In this document: one piece after another, positions 20,604 through 28,410 of the stretch | Layout of the letters: each line of letters starts with the position of its first letter | How positions within the stretch are numbered: the stretch's first letter is position 1 | From: Alphaproteobacteria bacterium | GTDB taxonomy: Bacteria > Pseudomonadota > Alphaproteobacteria > Geminicoccales > Geminicoccaceae | Direction of reading: 5' to 3' | Length of the DNA stretch: 32,197 bases | Assembly (NCBI GenBank): GCA_026982585.1 | Contig: JALSGW010000038.1 | Location: forward strand, 1 to 32,197 | Notes under the pieces: model-generated | Database searches by the model: none | What the model saw: the letters and a program-made list of their open reading frames with translations, nothing else | What the model was told of the DNA's origin: nothing | Made by a program: the position numbers and the translations under genes

Positions 20604-20660
20604 GGCGGTGCCCCGGGCACCGGCCCGGGAGGGAGATCGCAACACGGGGGGCTTACAACC

Positions 20661-21614
20661 ATGCGGCCAACACGGGGTTTCGTCGCTGTCACGGCGCTCG
20701 CCGCCCTGGCCCTGCTGCCGCCGCCGGCCGGGGCGCAGGTGGAATCCACCGATCCCATCCGCCTCACCCTCCACGACTGGACCGGCCAGCTCATCACCAC
20801 CCGCATCATGGGCGAGGTGCTCAAGGCGGCCGGCTACAACGTCGAGTATGTGCAGGCGGACTATCTGGCCCAGTTCGCCGGTCTCAAGTCCGGGGACCTG
20901 CATGTGGCCATGGAGATCTGGGAGACCACCGGGCGCCAGGCGATGGACGAGGCGGTCGCCACCGGGCTCGTGGAGAACCTCGGCGAGACCGGCATGGTGG
21001 CGATCGAGGAGTGGTGGTATCCGCTCTACATGAAGGAACAGTGTCCGGGCCTGCCGGACTGGCGGGCGCTCAACGACTGTGCCGAGCTGTTCGCGACCCC
21101 GGAGACCTATCCCAAGGGCCGCTATCTGGGCGGTCCGGTGACCTGGGGCGGCTATGACGAGGAGCGGGTCGAGGCGCTCGGCCTCGACTTCGAGGTGGTC
21201 CACGCCGGCACCGACGCCGCCCTGTTCGCCGAGCTCGAGAGCGCCTATCAGCGCCGGGCGCCGATCATTCTCTGGGTGTACACGCCGCACTGGGCGCCGA
21301 TCAAATACGAGGGCGAGTGGATCGAGTTCCCGCCCTACGAGCCCGCCTGCTACGAGGATCCGTCCTGGGGCGTCAATCCCGATCTCGCTTATGATTGCGG
21401 CAAGCCGCGCGGGCCGATCTGGAAGGTGGCCTGGGCCGGGCTCAAGGACAAATGGCCGGGCGCCTATCGGGCCATCAAGGCCTTTCGCGTCACCAACGAG
21501 GAGATGGGCGAGATGATCGCCCGCGTCGATCTCGAGGGGGAGAGCGTGGAGGCCGTGGTGGCCGATTGGATGGCCAAGAACGAGGACCGCTGGCGGGCCT
21601 GGATCGGCCAGTAG
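20661..21614 (+). CDS. proX: Glycine betaine/proline-type ABC transporter substrate-binding protein
   Basis: A 317-residue periplasmic binding protein of the OpuAC/ProX family. A signal peptide (VAVTALAALALLPPPAGAQ) is followed by IRLTLHDWTGQLITTRIMGEVLKAAGYNVEYV. Trp- and Tyr-rich stretches (MEIWETTG, EEWWYPLYMKEQ, ILWVYTPHW) are suited to an aromatic cage around a quaternary ammonium group. The ATG at 20661 is preceded by a GGGGGG tract 9 bp away. The upstream in-frame ORF part covers the promoter and is not coding. It leads an operon with its ATPase and permease. The exact ligand (glycine betaine, choline, dimethylglycine or a relative) cannot be read from sequence. Confidence 0.9.
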   Translation: MRPTRGFVAVTALAALALLPPPAGAQVESTDPIRLTLHDWTGQLITTRIMGEVLKAAGYNVEYVQADYLAQFAGLKSGDLHVAMEIWETTGRQAMDEAVATGLVENLGETGMVAIEEWWYPLYMKEQCPGLPDWRALNDCAELFATPETYPKGRYLGGPVTWGGYDEERVEALGLDFEVVHAGTDAALFAELESAYQRRAPIILWVYTPHWAPIKYEGEWIEFPPYEPACYEDPSWGVNPDLAYDCGKPRGPIWKVAWAGLKDKWPGAYRAIKAFRVTNEEMGEMIARVDLEGESVEAVVADWMAKNEDRWRAWIGQ

Positions 21615-21629
21615 GGACCGCGCGAGCCG

Positions 21630-22655
21630 ATGGCCAAGGGCGGCGAGGTCAAGCTCGCCTGTCGGCGGCTGTGGAAGGTCTTCGGCCCCGGCGCCGAGGC
21701 CTTCCTGGCCCGCCACGGCGCCGCGCCTTCGGCGGAGGAGCTGCGCGCCGCGGGGTTGGTGGTGGCGGTGGCGGATGCCGAACTCGCCGTGCGGGCCGGC
21801 GAGATCTTCGTCATCATGGGGCTCTCGGGATCCGGCAAGTCCACCCTGGTCCGCTGCCTCTCGCGCCTGGTGGAGCCGAGTTTCGGCGAGGTGTTCTTCG
21901 AGGGGCGGGATCTGTTGCGGATGCCGGAGCGGGAGATGATCGACATCCGCCGGCACAAGATGGGCATGGTGTTCCAGCACTTCGCCCTCCTCCCCCACCT
22001 CACCGTGCTCGACAACGTCGCCTTCCCCCTGGCGATCCAGGGGGTCGAGCGCCGGCGACGCGAGGAGCGGGCGCGCGAGATGATCGCGCTGGTCGGACTC
22101 GAGGGCAAGGAATACCACTTCCCGCGCGAGCTCTCGGGAGGCCAGCAGCAGCGCGTCGGCATCGCCCGCTCGCTGGCGGTGGGCCCGGAGCTGTGGTTCC
22201 TGGACGAGCCCTTCTCCGCCCTCGATCCCCTCATCCGCCGCGAGATGCAGAACGAGTTCCTGCGCCTGCAGGCGGTGCTCGAGAAGACCATCGTCTTCAT
22301 CACCCACGATTTCGACGAGGCCATCCGGCTCGCCGACCGGATCGCCATCATGCAGGACGGCCGCATCGTCCAGATCGGCACCCCCGAGGAGCTGGTGCTG
22401 CGGCCGGCCACACCCTATGTGGCGGAATTCACCCGCGAGGCGCCGCGCCACAAGATCCTCACCGCACGGGCGATCATGGCCCCGGTCAACGGCAGCGCCG
22501 AGTTCGCCGGCGAGATCCCGGCCGCCATGAAGGTGATCGAACTCGCGCCCATGGTGGTGGACAGCGACAAGCCCTTCCTGGTGGTGGAGAACGGCGAGCC
22601 GGTGGGCATGGTCGACCGGGCGGCGGTGATCGCGGTGTTGGTGGGGCGGAGGTAG
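21630..22655 (+). CDS. proV: Glycine betaine/proline-type ABC transporter ATP-binding protein
   Basis: The 341-residue ATPase powers import through the fused permease. Walker A is GLSGSGKST (64-72), the Q-loop is MVFQHFALLPH, the ABC signature is LSGGQQQR (168-175), Walker B is LWFLDEPFSALD (188-199), and the H-loop is ITHDFDEAIRLADR. It has the ProV-specific N-terminal extension before Walker A (about 45 residues), and a short C-terminal tail with one CBS-like half (FLVVENGEPVGMVDR) instead of ProV's full CBS pair. ProV-type CBS modules sense ionic strength, so osmotic gating may be weak or absent here (inference). It lies 15 bp after the binding protein and 3 bp before the permease. Confidence 0.93.
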   Translation: MAKGGEVKLACRRLWKVFGPGAEAFLARHGAAPSAEELRAAGLVVAVADAELAVRAGEIFVIMGLSGSGKSTLVRCLSRLVEPSFGEVFFEGRDLLRMPEREMIDIRRHKMGMVFQHFALLPHLTVLDNVAFPLAIQGVERRRREERAREMIALVGLEGKEYHFPRELSGGQQQRVGIARSLAVGPELWFLDEPFSALDPLIRREMQNEFLRLQAVLEKTIVFITHDFDEAIRLADRIAIMQDGRIVQIGTPEELVLRPATPYVAEFTREAPRHKILTARAIMAPVNGSAEFAGEIPAAMKVIELAPMVVDSDKPFLVVENGEPVGMVDRAAVIAVLVGRR

Positions 22656-22658
22656 CCC

Positions 22659-24668
22659 ATGGCTTCGGCGGCGCTGCCGCGGGCGCATGCGGTCGGCCGG
22701 TCCTATGCCGCACCGGCGGCGGTGGCGGCGGCGTTCGCCCTGTCCCTGGCCTTTCTCGCCCTGCCCCGCGGCACGGTGCCGGCCTGGTTGCTGCGGGTGC
22801 CGCGCGAGTGGGTGCCGCCTTTGCGGAGGTGGCTTTCCGCCTTCATGGACTGGCTGGTGGGCAGCGCCAGCTTCGGCTTGTTCACCTTCAAGGATCTCAC
22901 CCGCGCCTTCAGCGCGCTCATGGATTGGCCGCTGTGGCTGGCGAAGAGCCTGCTCGTCACGGGGTTCCAGCTCGGCGAGGGCTCTGCTGCGGTGGCGCTC
23001 ACGGCACCGGTCTCCTGGCTTGCGGTGATTCTCCTGCTCACCCTGTTCGCCTACCGCCTCGGCGGCCGCGGCCTCGCGATCCTGGTCTTCCTCTGTTTCG
23101 CCTATCTGGCGCTCTTCGGGCAGTGGGAGAGCGCCATGGTGACGTTGTCTTCGATCGTCATCGCGGTGCCCTTCGGGGTGGCGGGTGGTCTCGCGCTCGG
23201 CATCTGGGCCTACCGTTCGCCGCGGTTCGAGCGGGCGCTCACGCCGCTTTTGGACGTCATGCAGACCACCCCGGTGTTCGCCTATCTGGTGCCGATCCTG
23301 TTCCTGTTCGGCTTCGGCCCGGTGGCGGCGATGATCGCCACCATCATCTACGCCATGCCTCCCATGGTCCGGGTGACCATCCTGGCGCTCAAACAGGTGC
23401 CGGAGGAGATCAAGGAATTCGGCCGCATGGTGGGCTGCAGCCGGCGCCAGTTCATGTGGCGGGTGCTGGTGCCCACCGCCCGCCCGGCGCTCATGGTGGG
23501 GGTCAATCAGGTGATCATGTTGTCGCTCAACATGGTCATCATCGCCTCCATGATCGGCGCCGGCGGCCTCGGCTACGACGTGCTGGCGTCGCTGCGCAGA
23601 CTCGACATCGGGGCCGGCCTCGAGGCCGGACTGGCCATCACCCTGCTCGCGATCGCCCTCGACCGCATGAGCCAGGCCGCGGCCGGCCGCAGCGAACGCC
23701 GGCGCGGGCGGCAGGGCGGGGCGTCGGGATTCGACGGGGTGATGGCGGCGGCCTTGCTGTTCGCCCTCGCCACCCTGTGGCTGGGGCTGCGCTATCCCTG
23801 GCTCGCCCGCTATCCCGAGGCCCTCGAGATCTCCACCGCCCCCTTCTGGGATGCGCTGGTGCGCTGGATCAACGTCAACTTCTTCGACCAGCTCGAGGCC
23901 TTCAAGACCACGCTCCTCGTCTACGTGCTGGTGCCGGTGAAACGCTTCCTCCTCGCCCAGCCCTGGCCATGGGTGCTGCTGCTGCTCACCCTCGCGGCCC
24001 TGCGCCTGGGCGGTGTGCGGCTTGCGCTCGTGGTGCTCGGGTTCGGGCTGTTCGTGGCCTTCTCCGGCTTCTGGACCAAGGCCATGATCACCGTCTATCT
24101 GTGTGGGCTCGCGGTGATCATCGCCGCCCTGCTCGGCATTCCGCTCGGCATCGCCTGCGGTCTCAACGCGCGGCTGTGGCGGGTGGTGGAGGCGGTGATC
24201 GATACGCTGCAGACCCTGCCCTCCTTCGTCTATCTGATCCCGGTGGTGATGCTGTTCCGGGTCGGCGACTTCTCGGCCATGATCGCGGTGATCCTCTATG
24301 CCATCGCCCCCGCGATCCGCTATGCGGCCCACGGCGTCCGCCGGGTGCCGGCCCATCTCATCGAGGCCGGCCGGGCTTCCGGTTGCACCCCGCGCCAGAT
24401 CCTGCTGCGCATCCGCCTGCCGCTCGCGCTGCCGGAGATCCTGCTCGGCATCAACCAGACCATCATGCTGGCCCTGTCCATGCTGGTGATCACCGCTCTC
24501 GTGGGGACCCGGGATCTCGGCCAGGAGGTCTACATCGCCCTGACCAAGGCCGATGTGGGCTATGGGCTGGTGGCGGGATTGAGCGTGGCCGCCATCGCCA
24601 TGATCGCCGACCGCCTGATCGGTGCGTGGGCGGAGCGGCTGCGGCGACGCTTCGGTCTGCAGGCATGA
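22659..24668 (+). CDS. Fused double-permease subunit of the betaine-type ABC transporter
   Basis: A 669-residue membrane protein made of two ProW-like permease domains in one chain, so a single copy could supply both halves of the channel. Domain 1 (to about residue 345) contains TTPVFAYLVPILFLFGFGP and an EAA-type loop EEIKEFGRMVGCSRRQFMWRVLVP. Domain 2 (from about residue 360) contains LQTLPSFVYLIPVVMLFRVG and the EAA-type loop HLIEAGRASGCTPRQILLRIRLP. Each domain has its own NQ-IMLSLNM/NQTIMLALSM and GLG/DLG segments. Single-domain ProW/OpuAB proteins are about 280-350 residues. The stop overlaps the kinase ATG (ATGA). Confidence 0.92.
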   Translation: MASAALPRAHAVGRSYAAPAAVAAAFALSLAFLALPRGTVPAWLLRVPREWVPPLRRWLSAFMDWLVGSASFGLFTFKDLTRAFSALMDWPLWLAKSLLVTGFQLGEGSAAVALTAPVSWLAVILLLTLFAYRLGGRGLAILVFLCFAYLALFGQWESAMVTLSSIVIAVPFGVAGGLALGIWAYRSPRFERALTPLLDVMQTTPVFAYLVPILFLFGFGPVAAMIATIIYAMPPMVRVTILALKQVPEEIKEFGRMVGCSRRQFMWRVLVPTARPALMVGVNQVIMLSLNMVIIASMIGAGGLGYDVLASLRRLDIGAGLEAGLAITLLAIALDRMSQAAAGRSERRRGRQGGASGFDGVMAAALLFALATLWLGLRYPWLARYPEALEISTAPFWDALVRWINVNFFDQLEAFKTTLLVYVLVPVKRFLLAQPWPWVLLLLTLAALRLGGVRLALVVLGFGLFVAFSGFWTKAMITVYLCGLAVIIAALLGIPLGIACGLNARLWRVVEAVIDTLQTLPSFVYLIPVVMLFRVGDFSAMIAVILYAIAPAIRYAAHGVRRVPAHLIEAGRASGCTPRQILLRIRLPLALPEILLGINQTIMLALSMLVITALVGTRDLGQEVYIALTKADVGYGLVAGLSVAAIAMIADRLIGAWAERLRRRFGLQA

Positions 24669-25558
24669 GGGAACAGGCCATGGAGGAGGTGCAGGACCGC
24701 ATCCGGTCGCTGCCCCTGTGGCGGGGTCGGATCGAGATGGAGCCGGTGGGCGGCGGTATCACCAACACCAACCTGTTGGTCCGCGATTCCGGCCATCGTT
24801 ACTTCGTGCGGGTGGGCGCCGACATCCCGGTGCACGGGGTGATGCGCTTCAACGAAAAGGCGGCCGCGCTCGCCGCCCACGCAGCCGGCGTCGGCCCGGC
24901 GGTGGTCTACAGCGAACCCGGCATCCTGGTGTTCGACCACATCGCGGGCGAGACCCTCACGGCAGAGGGCGTGCGCCGGCAGCTCGATCGGGTGCTGGCG
25001 CTGGTCAAGCGCGCCCATCGCGAGATCCCGAAGCACCTGCGCGGGCCGGTGCTGGCCTTCTGGGTGTTCCATGTGGTGCGGGACTACGCCCACACCCTCA
25101 AAGAGGCGGATTTCCGGCTCAAGGCGGAGCTTCCGCGCTATCTGGAGGCGGCGGAGCGGCTCGAGCGGGCGGTGGGGCCGGTGGAGCTGGTCTTCGGCCA
25201 CAACGATCTTCTGGCCGCCAACTTCATCGACGACGGCGCGCGGCTGTGGCTCGTGGACTGGGAGTATGCCGGCTTCAACTCGCCGCTGTTCGATCTCGGC
25301 GGGCTCGCTTCCAACAACGAGCTCTCGGAGGACGAGCGGCTGTGGCTGCTTGAGGCCTATTTCGAGCGACCGGTGGACGATTCGCTGCGCCTTTCCGCCC
25401 AGGCCATGCTCACCGCCTCGCTCTTGCGGGAGGCCATGTGGAGCATGGTGTCGGAGATCCATTCCAAGCTGGAGTTCGACTATCGCGCCTACACCGAGAC
25501 CAACCTCGAGCGCTTCGAGCGGGCGCTCGCCCGTTTCGAGGAGATGACGCGATCATGA
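24665..25558 (+). CDS. Choline kinase/LicA-like aminoglycoside phosphotransferase-fold protein
   Basis: A 297-residue small-molecule kinase of the APH/choline kinase superfamily. The nucleotide-binding GGGITNTN (29-36) resembles the GG-TN-N loop of choline kinases. The Brenner motif HNDLLAAN (179-186) holds the catalytic Asp, and VDWEYAGFNSPLFDLG (from 197) holds the metal-binding Asp. The last motif is closer to choline kinase/LicA than to antibiotic kinases. A role in phosphorylating choline or a related amino alcohol is the likely reading, but the substrate is unproven. It overlaps the permease and the dehydrogenase by 4 bp each. A second ATG at 24680 has a better-placed AGGGA and is an alternative start. 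Confidence 0.85.
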   Translation: MREQAMEEVQDRIRSLPLWRGRIEMEPVGGGITNTNLLVRDSGHRYFVRVGADIPVHGVMRFNEKAAALAAHAAGVGPAVVYSEPGILVFDHIAGETLTAEGVRRQLDRVLALVKRAHREIPKHLRGPVLAFWVFHVVRDYAHTLKEADFRLKAELPRYLEAAERLERAVGPVELVFGHNDLLAANFIDDGARLWLVDWEYAGFNSPLFDLGGLASNNELSEDERLWLLEAYFERPVDDSLRLSAQAMLTASLLREAMWSMVSEIHSKLEFDYRAYTETNLERFERALARFEEMTRS

Positions 25559-27996
25559 CCGCGCTTCCCCGCTCGGCCGAGGTGATCGTCGTCGGCGGCG
25601 GCATCGTCGGCTGTTCGGTCGCCTATCATCTCGCCCATCTCGGCCGCGAGGTGCTGTTGCTCGAGCGCCACCGGCTCACCTCCGGCTCCACCTGGCACGC
25701 CGCCGGGCTGGTGGGCCAGCTGCGCACCAACGCCAACATCACCCAGCTGCTCACCTATTCGGTGGAGCTCTACGCCCGGCTCGAGGCGGAAACCGGCCAG
25801 GCCACCGGCTGGAAGCAGAACGGCGGCCTGCGGCTCGCCTGCAACCCGGACCGGTGGATCGAGCTGCGCCGCCAGGCCACCACCGCCCGCTCCTTCGGCC
25901 TCGAGATGCACCTGCTCTCGCCCAGAGAGGCGCGCGAGCTGTGGCCGCTCATGGAGGTGGAGGATGTGGTGGGCGCCGCCTTCCTGCCCACCGACGGCCA
26001 GGCCAATCCCGCCGACATCACCCAGGCGCTGGCCAAGGGCGCGCGCCAGAAGGGCGCCTTGATCCTCGAGGAGATCGGGGTCGAGGAGCTGTGGGTGGAG
26101 GACGGCCGTCTGCGCGGCGTGCGCACCGCCCAGGGCACCGTCGCCTGCGCCCAATTGTGCCTGTGCTGCGGCCAGTGGACCCGACAGCTGGCCGCCCGGG
26201 CCGGGGTGTCGGTGCCGCTCGCCTCGGTGCAGCACCAGTATCTGGTCACCGAGCCCGTCCCCGGAGTGCGCCCCGATCTCCCCACCCTGCGCGATCCCGA
26301 TCGCCTCCTCTACTACAAGGAGGAGGTGGGGGGCCTTGTGGTGGGCGGCTACGAGCCCAATCCCCGCCCGTGGGGCGAGGACGGGGTGCCGGAGGATTTC
26401 GCCTTCGCGTTGCTCGACGAGGATCTCGACCATTTCGAGCCGCTCATGCGCCACGCTCTCGCCCGGGTGCCGGCGCTGGCGGAGGTCGGAATCCGGCGCA
26501 TCGTCAACGGGCCCGAGAGCTTCACCCCGGACGGCCAGTTCATCCTCGGCGAGGCGCCCGGGCTTGCGGGACTGTTCATCGCCGCCGGGTTCAACGCCTT
26601 CGGCATCGCCGCCGCCGGCGGCGCCGGCATGGCCTTGGCCGAGTGGGTCTGCAAGGGCGCGCCGCCCTATGATCTGTGGCCGGTGGACATCCGCCGCTTC
26701 GGCCGCGAGTACGCCGACCCCCGCCGCCTGTATGCCCGCACCCTCGAGGCCTACGCCAAGCACTATGCCATCGCCTGGCCCGGGGAAGAGATGGAGAGCG
26801 GCCGCCCGCTGCGGCGCTCGCCCCTCTACGATCGGCTCAAGGCACGGGGGGCGGTGTTCGGCGAGAAACTGGGGTTCGAACGCCCCAACTGGTTCGCCGC
26901 GGACGGCGAGGAGGCGGTCGAGCGCTACAGTTTCACCCGCCCCAACTGGTTCGCGGCGGTGGGGCGCGAACACCGGGCCTGCCGCGAGCGGGTGGCGCTG
27001 TTCGACCAGAGCTCCTTCGCCAAGTTCCTGCTGGTGGGCCCGGATGCGGAGGAGGTGCTGTCCTGGATCTGCGCCGGCGAGGTGCGCAAGCCGCCGGGAC
27101 GGCTCACCTACACCCAGATGCTCAATGCCCAAGGCGGCATCGAATGCGATCTCACCGTCGCCCGCATCGCCCCCGATCTCTACTACATCGTCACCGGTAC
27201 CGGCTTCGCCACCCGCGACTTCGACTGGATCCGCCGCCACATCCCGCCGGGCCGCCACGCCCAGCTCATCGACGTCACTTCGGCGCGGGCGGTGCTTTCG
27301 GTGATGGGGCCGCGCGCCCGCGAACTCCTCCAGCCCCTCACCCCTTATCCCCTCGACAACGACGCCTTTCCCTTCGCACACGTGCGCGAGCTGATCCTGG
27401 CCGGCGTGCCGGTCTGGGCGCTTCGGGTCACCTATGTGGGCGAGCTCGGCTGGGAGCTGCACGTGCCGGCGGAATGCGCGCTCACCCTGTTCGACGCACT
27501 GGTCGAGCGCGGCGAAGCGCTCGGGCTGGCGCTGGCCGGCTATCGCGCCATCGAATCGCTGCGGCTGGAGAAGGGCTATCGGGCCTGGGGCGCGGACATC
27601 GGGCCCGACTACAACCCGCTCATGGCCGGCCTCGGCTTTGCGGTCAAGCTCCGCTCCAACCAACCCTTCCTCGGCCGCGAGGCGCTCGAGGACCAGCGCA
27701 GGCGACCGCTCACCCGCCGGCTGGTCGGCTTTCTGGTGCCGGATCCCGAAGTGCCGCTGTGGGGCCGCGAGACCATCTATCGCGACGGCAAGCGGGTCGG
27801 CTGGCTCACCTCCGCCGGCTTCGGCTACACCGTGGGCCGGCCGATCGGCTACGGTTACGTGCGCAACGACGAGGGGGTGAGCCGCGAGTGGATTTTCGCC
27901 GGCCGCTACGAACTCGAGGTGGCGGGCGAACGGGTGCCGGCCGAACCCTTCCTCAAGCCCCCCTATGATCCCGAAGGGACCCGGGTGCGCGGCTGA
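25555..27996 (+). CDS. GcvT-fused FAD dehydrogenase (dimethylglycine/sarcosine dehydrogenase-like)
   Basis: An 813-residue flavoprotein, the usual size for this family. The N-terminal DAO-type FAD domain has VIVVGGGIVGCSVAYHLA (dinucleotide fold). TSGSTWHAAGL has His48 at the position that binds FAD covalently in mitochondrial dimethylglycine dehydrogenase. A middle FAO-type linker contains FERPNWFA twice in close variants. The C-terminal GcvT-like half (AQGGIECDLTVARIAPDLYYIVTG, VTYVGELGWELHVP, RLEKGYRAWGADIGPDYNP) transfers the oxidised methyl group to tetrahydrofolate in characterised relatives. The likely reaction is oxidative N-demethylation of a methylated glycine or related amine. It ends the operon. 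Confidence 0.9.
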   Translation: MTALPRSAEVIVVGGGIVGCSVAYHLAHLGREVLLLERHRLTSGSTWHAAGLVGQLRTNANITQLLTYSVELYARLEAETGQATGWKQNGGLRLACNPDRWIELRRQATTARSFGLEMHLLSPREARELWPLMEVEDVVGAAFLPTDGQANPADITQALAKGARQKGALILEEIGVEELWVEDGRLRGVRTAQGTVACAQLCLCCGQWTRQLAARAGVSVPLASVQHQYLVTEPVPGVRPDLPTLRDPDRLLYYKEEVGGLVVGGYEPNPRPWGEDGVPEDFAFALLDEDLDHFEPLMRHALARVPALAEVGIRRIVNGPESFTPDGQFILGEAPGLAGLFIAAGFNAFGIAAAGGAGMALAEWVCKGAPPYDLWPVDIRRFGREYADPRRLYARTLEAYAKHYAIAWPGEEMESGRPLRRSPLYDRLKARGAVFGEKLGFERPNWFAADGEEAVERYSFTRPNWFAAVGREHRACRERVALFDQSSFAKFLLVGPDAEEVLSWICAGEVRKPPGRLTYTQMLNAQGGIECDLTVARIAPDLYYIVTGTGFATRDFDWIRRHIPPGRHAQLIDVTSARAVLSVMGPRARELLQPLTPYPLDNDAFPFAHVRELILAGVPVWALRVTYVGELGWELHVPAECALTLFDALVERGEALGLALAGYRAIESLRLEKGYRAWGADIGPDYNPLMAGLGFAVKLRSNQPFLGREALEDQRRRPLTRRLVGFLVPDPEVPLWGRETIYRDGKRVGWLTSAGFGYTVGRPIGYGYVRNDEGVSREWIFAGRYELEVAGERVPAEPFLKPPYDPEGTRVRG

Positions 27997-28063
27997 ACGC
28001 CCCATCCCGGCCGCCGGCGGCCCCTATGCCCGCAGCCCGCGTTCCTCGCCGCAAGGCGGCGTC

Positions 28064-28167
28064 CAGGAATCCGCGGCGCCGGCCGGAACCCGGGCCATGA
28101 CGCCCGCCCCGGCGAAGGCCACGGCCAGGCTCCGCATTCAGGAATCCGCGGCGCGGTCCGGAACCCG
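28064..28167. repeat. 29-bp direct repeat pair, period 75 bp
   Basis: CAGGAATCCGCGGCGC followed by SGKCCGGAACCCG occurs at 28064-28092 and 28139-28167 with two differences. The second copy overlaps the 3' end of the minus-strand Flp-like ORF. Between them lies a stretch with CGGCGAAGGCC that resembles the extragenic elements often seen in alphaproteobacteria. Confidence 0.65.
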
Positions 28168-28308
28168 ACCGACGAACTCAGCCCAGAGACCGCGCACACT
28201 CCCGCTCAGGGCGAGCAGCCCCGCGAGCGCCGAGATCGCCAGCACCCCGGCGAGCAGCGCGTATTGCAGCGCGACGCCGGCGGCCTCGTCCCGGATCAGC
28301 TCGGCCAT
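28138..28308 (-). CDS. Small Flp/Fap-type pilin-like protein
   Basis: A 56-residue ORF. Its start ATG at 28308 is 5 bp after GGAGGGG, a strong ribosome site. The N terminus is short and charged (MAELIRDEAAG), followed by VALQYALLAGVLAISALAGLLALSG, a single hydrophobic helix, then a short polar tail. Size and plan match Flp-type IVb pilins, whose prepilin signature is (D/E)xxGATAIEYGLIA. Here the equivalent is DEAAGVALQYALLA, with Gln in place of the conserved Glu and no second Gly. No tad or cpa genes are nearby in this window. It may be a diverged or orphan pilin, so the function is uncertain. Confidence 0.6.
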   Translation of the reverse strand: MAELIRDEAAGVALQYALLAGVLAISALAGLLALSGSVRGLWAEFVGRVPDRAADS

Positions 28309-28337
28309 CTGTGCCCCTCCGGCGGTGGGGTTCCGAG

Positions 28338-28370
28338 ACCGATCCTCCAAGCCGGCGGTTAAGGATCGGT
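28338..28370. promoter_or_regulatory. 9-bp perfect inverted repeat between terC-like and Flp-like genes
   Basis: ACCGATCCT (28338-28346) and AGGATCGGT (28362-28370) pair perfectly across 15 nt. It sits 40-73 bp beyond the terC stop and about 30 bp upstream of the Flp-like start, both on the minus strand. It could be a terminator stem for terC (no T-run) or an operator for the small gene. I cannot tell which. Confidence 0.4.
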
Positions 28371-28410
28371 GAAGAACGCGGGTTGGGAGTTCACCGGGGG
28401 GCGAGCTGGC

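Noticed and set aside
20538-24356. 1272-residue minus-strand ORF rich in His, Asp and Glu
   Set aside because: It is antisense to the ABC transporter genes. Its His/Asp/Gly-rich repeats are typical of reverse translation of GC-rich coding sequence.
24665-25558. Aminoglycoside resistance kinase
   Set aside because: The fold is shared, but the VDWEYAGFNSPLFDLG motif and the betaine-transport context point to a choline-kinase/LicA-like enzyme.
25489-28005. 838-residue minus-strand ORF
   Set aside because: It is antisense to the FAD dehydrogenase, which has clear domains on the plus strand.
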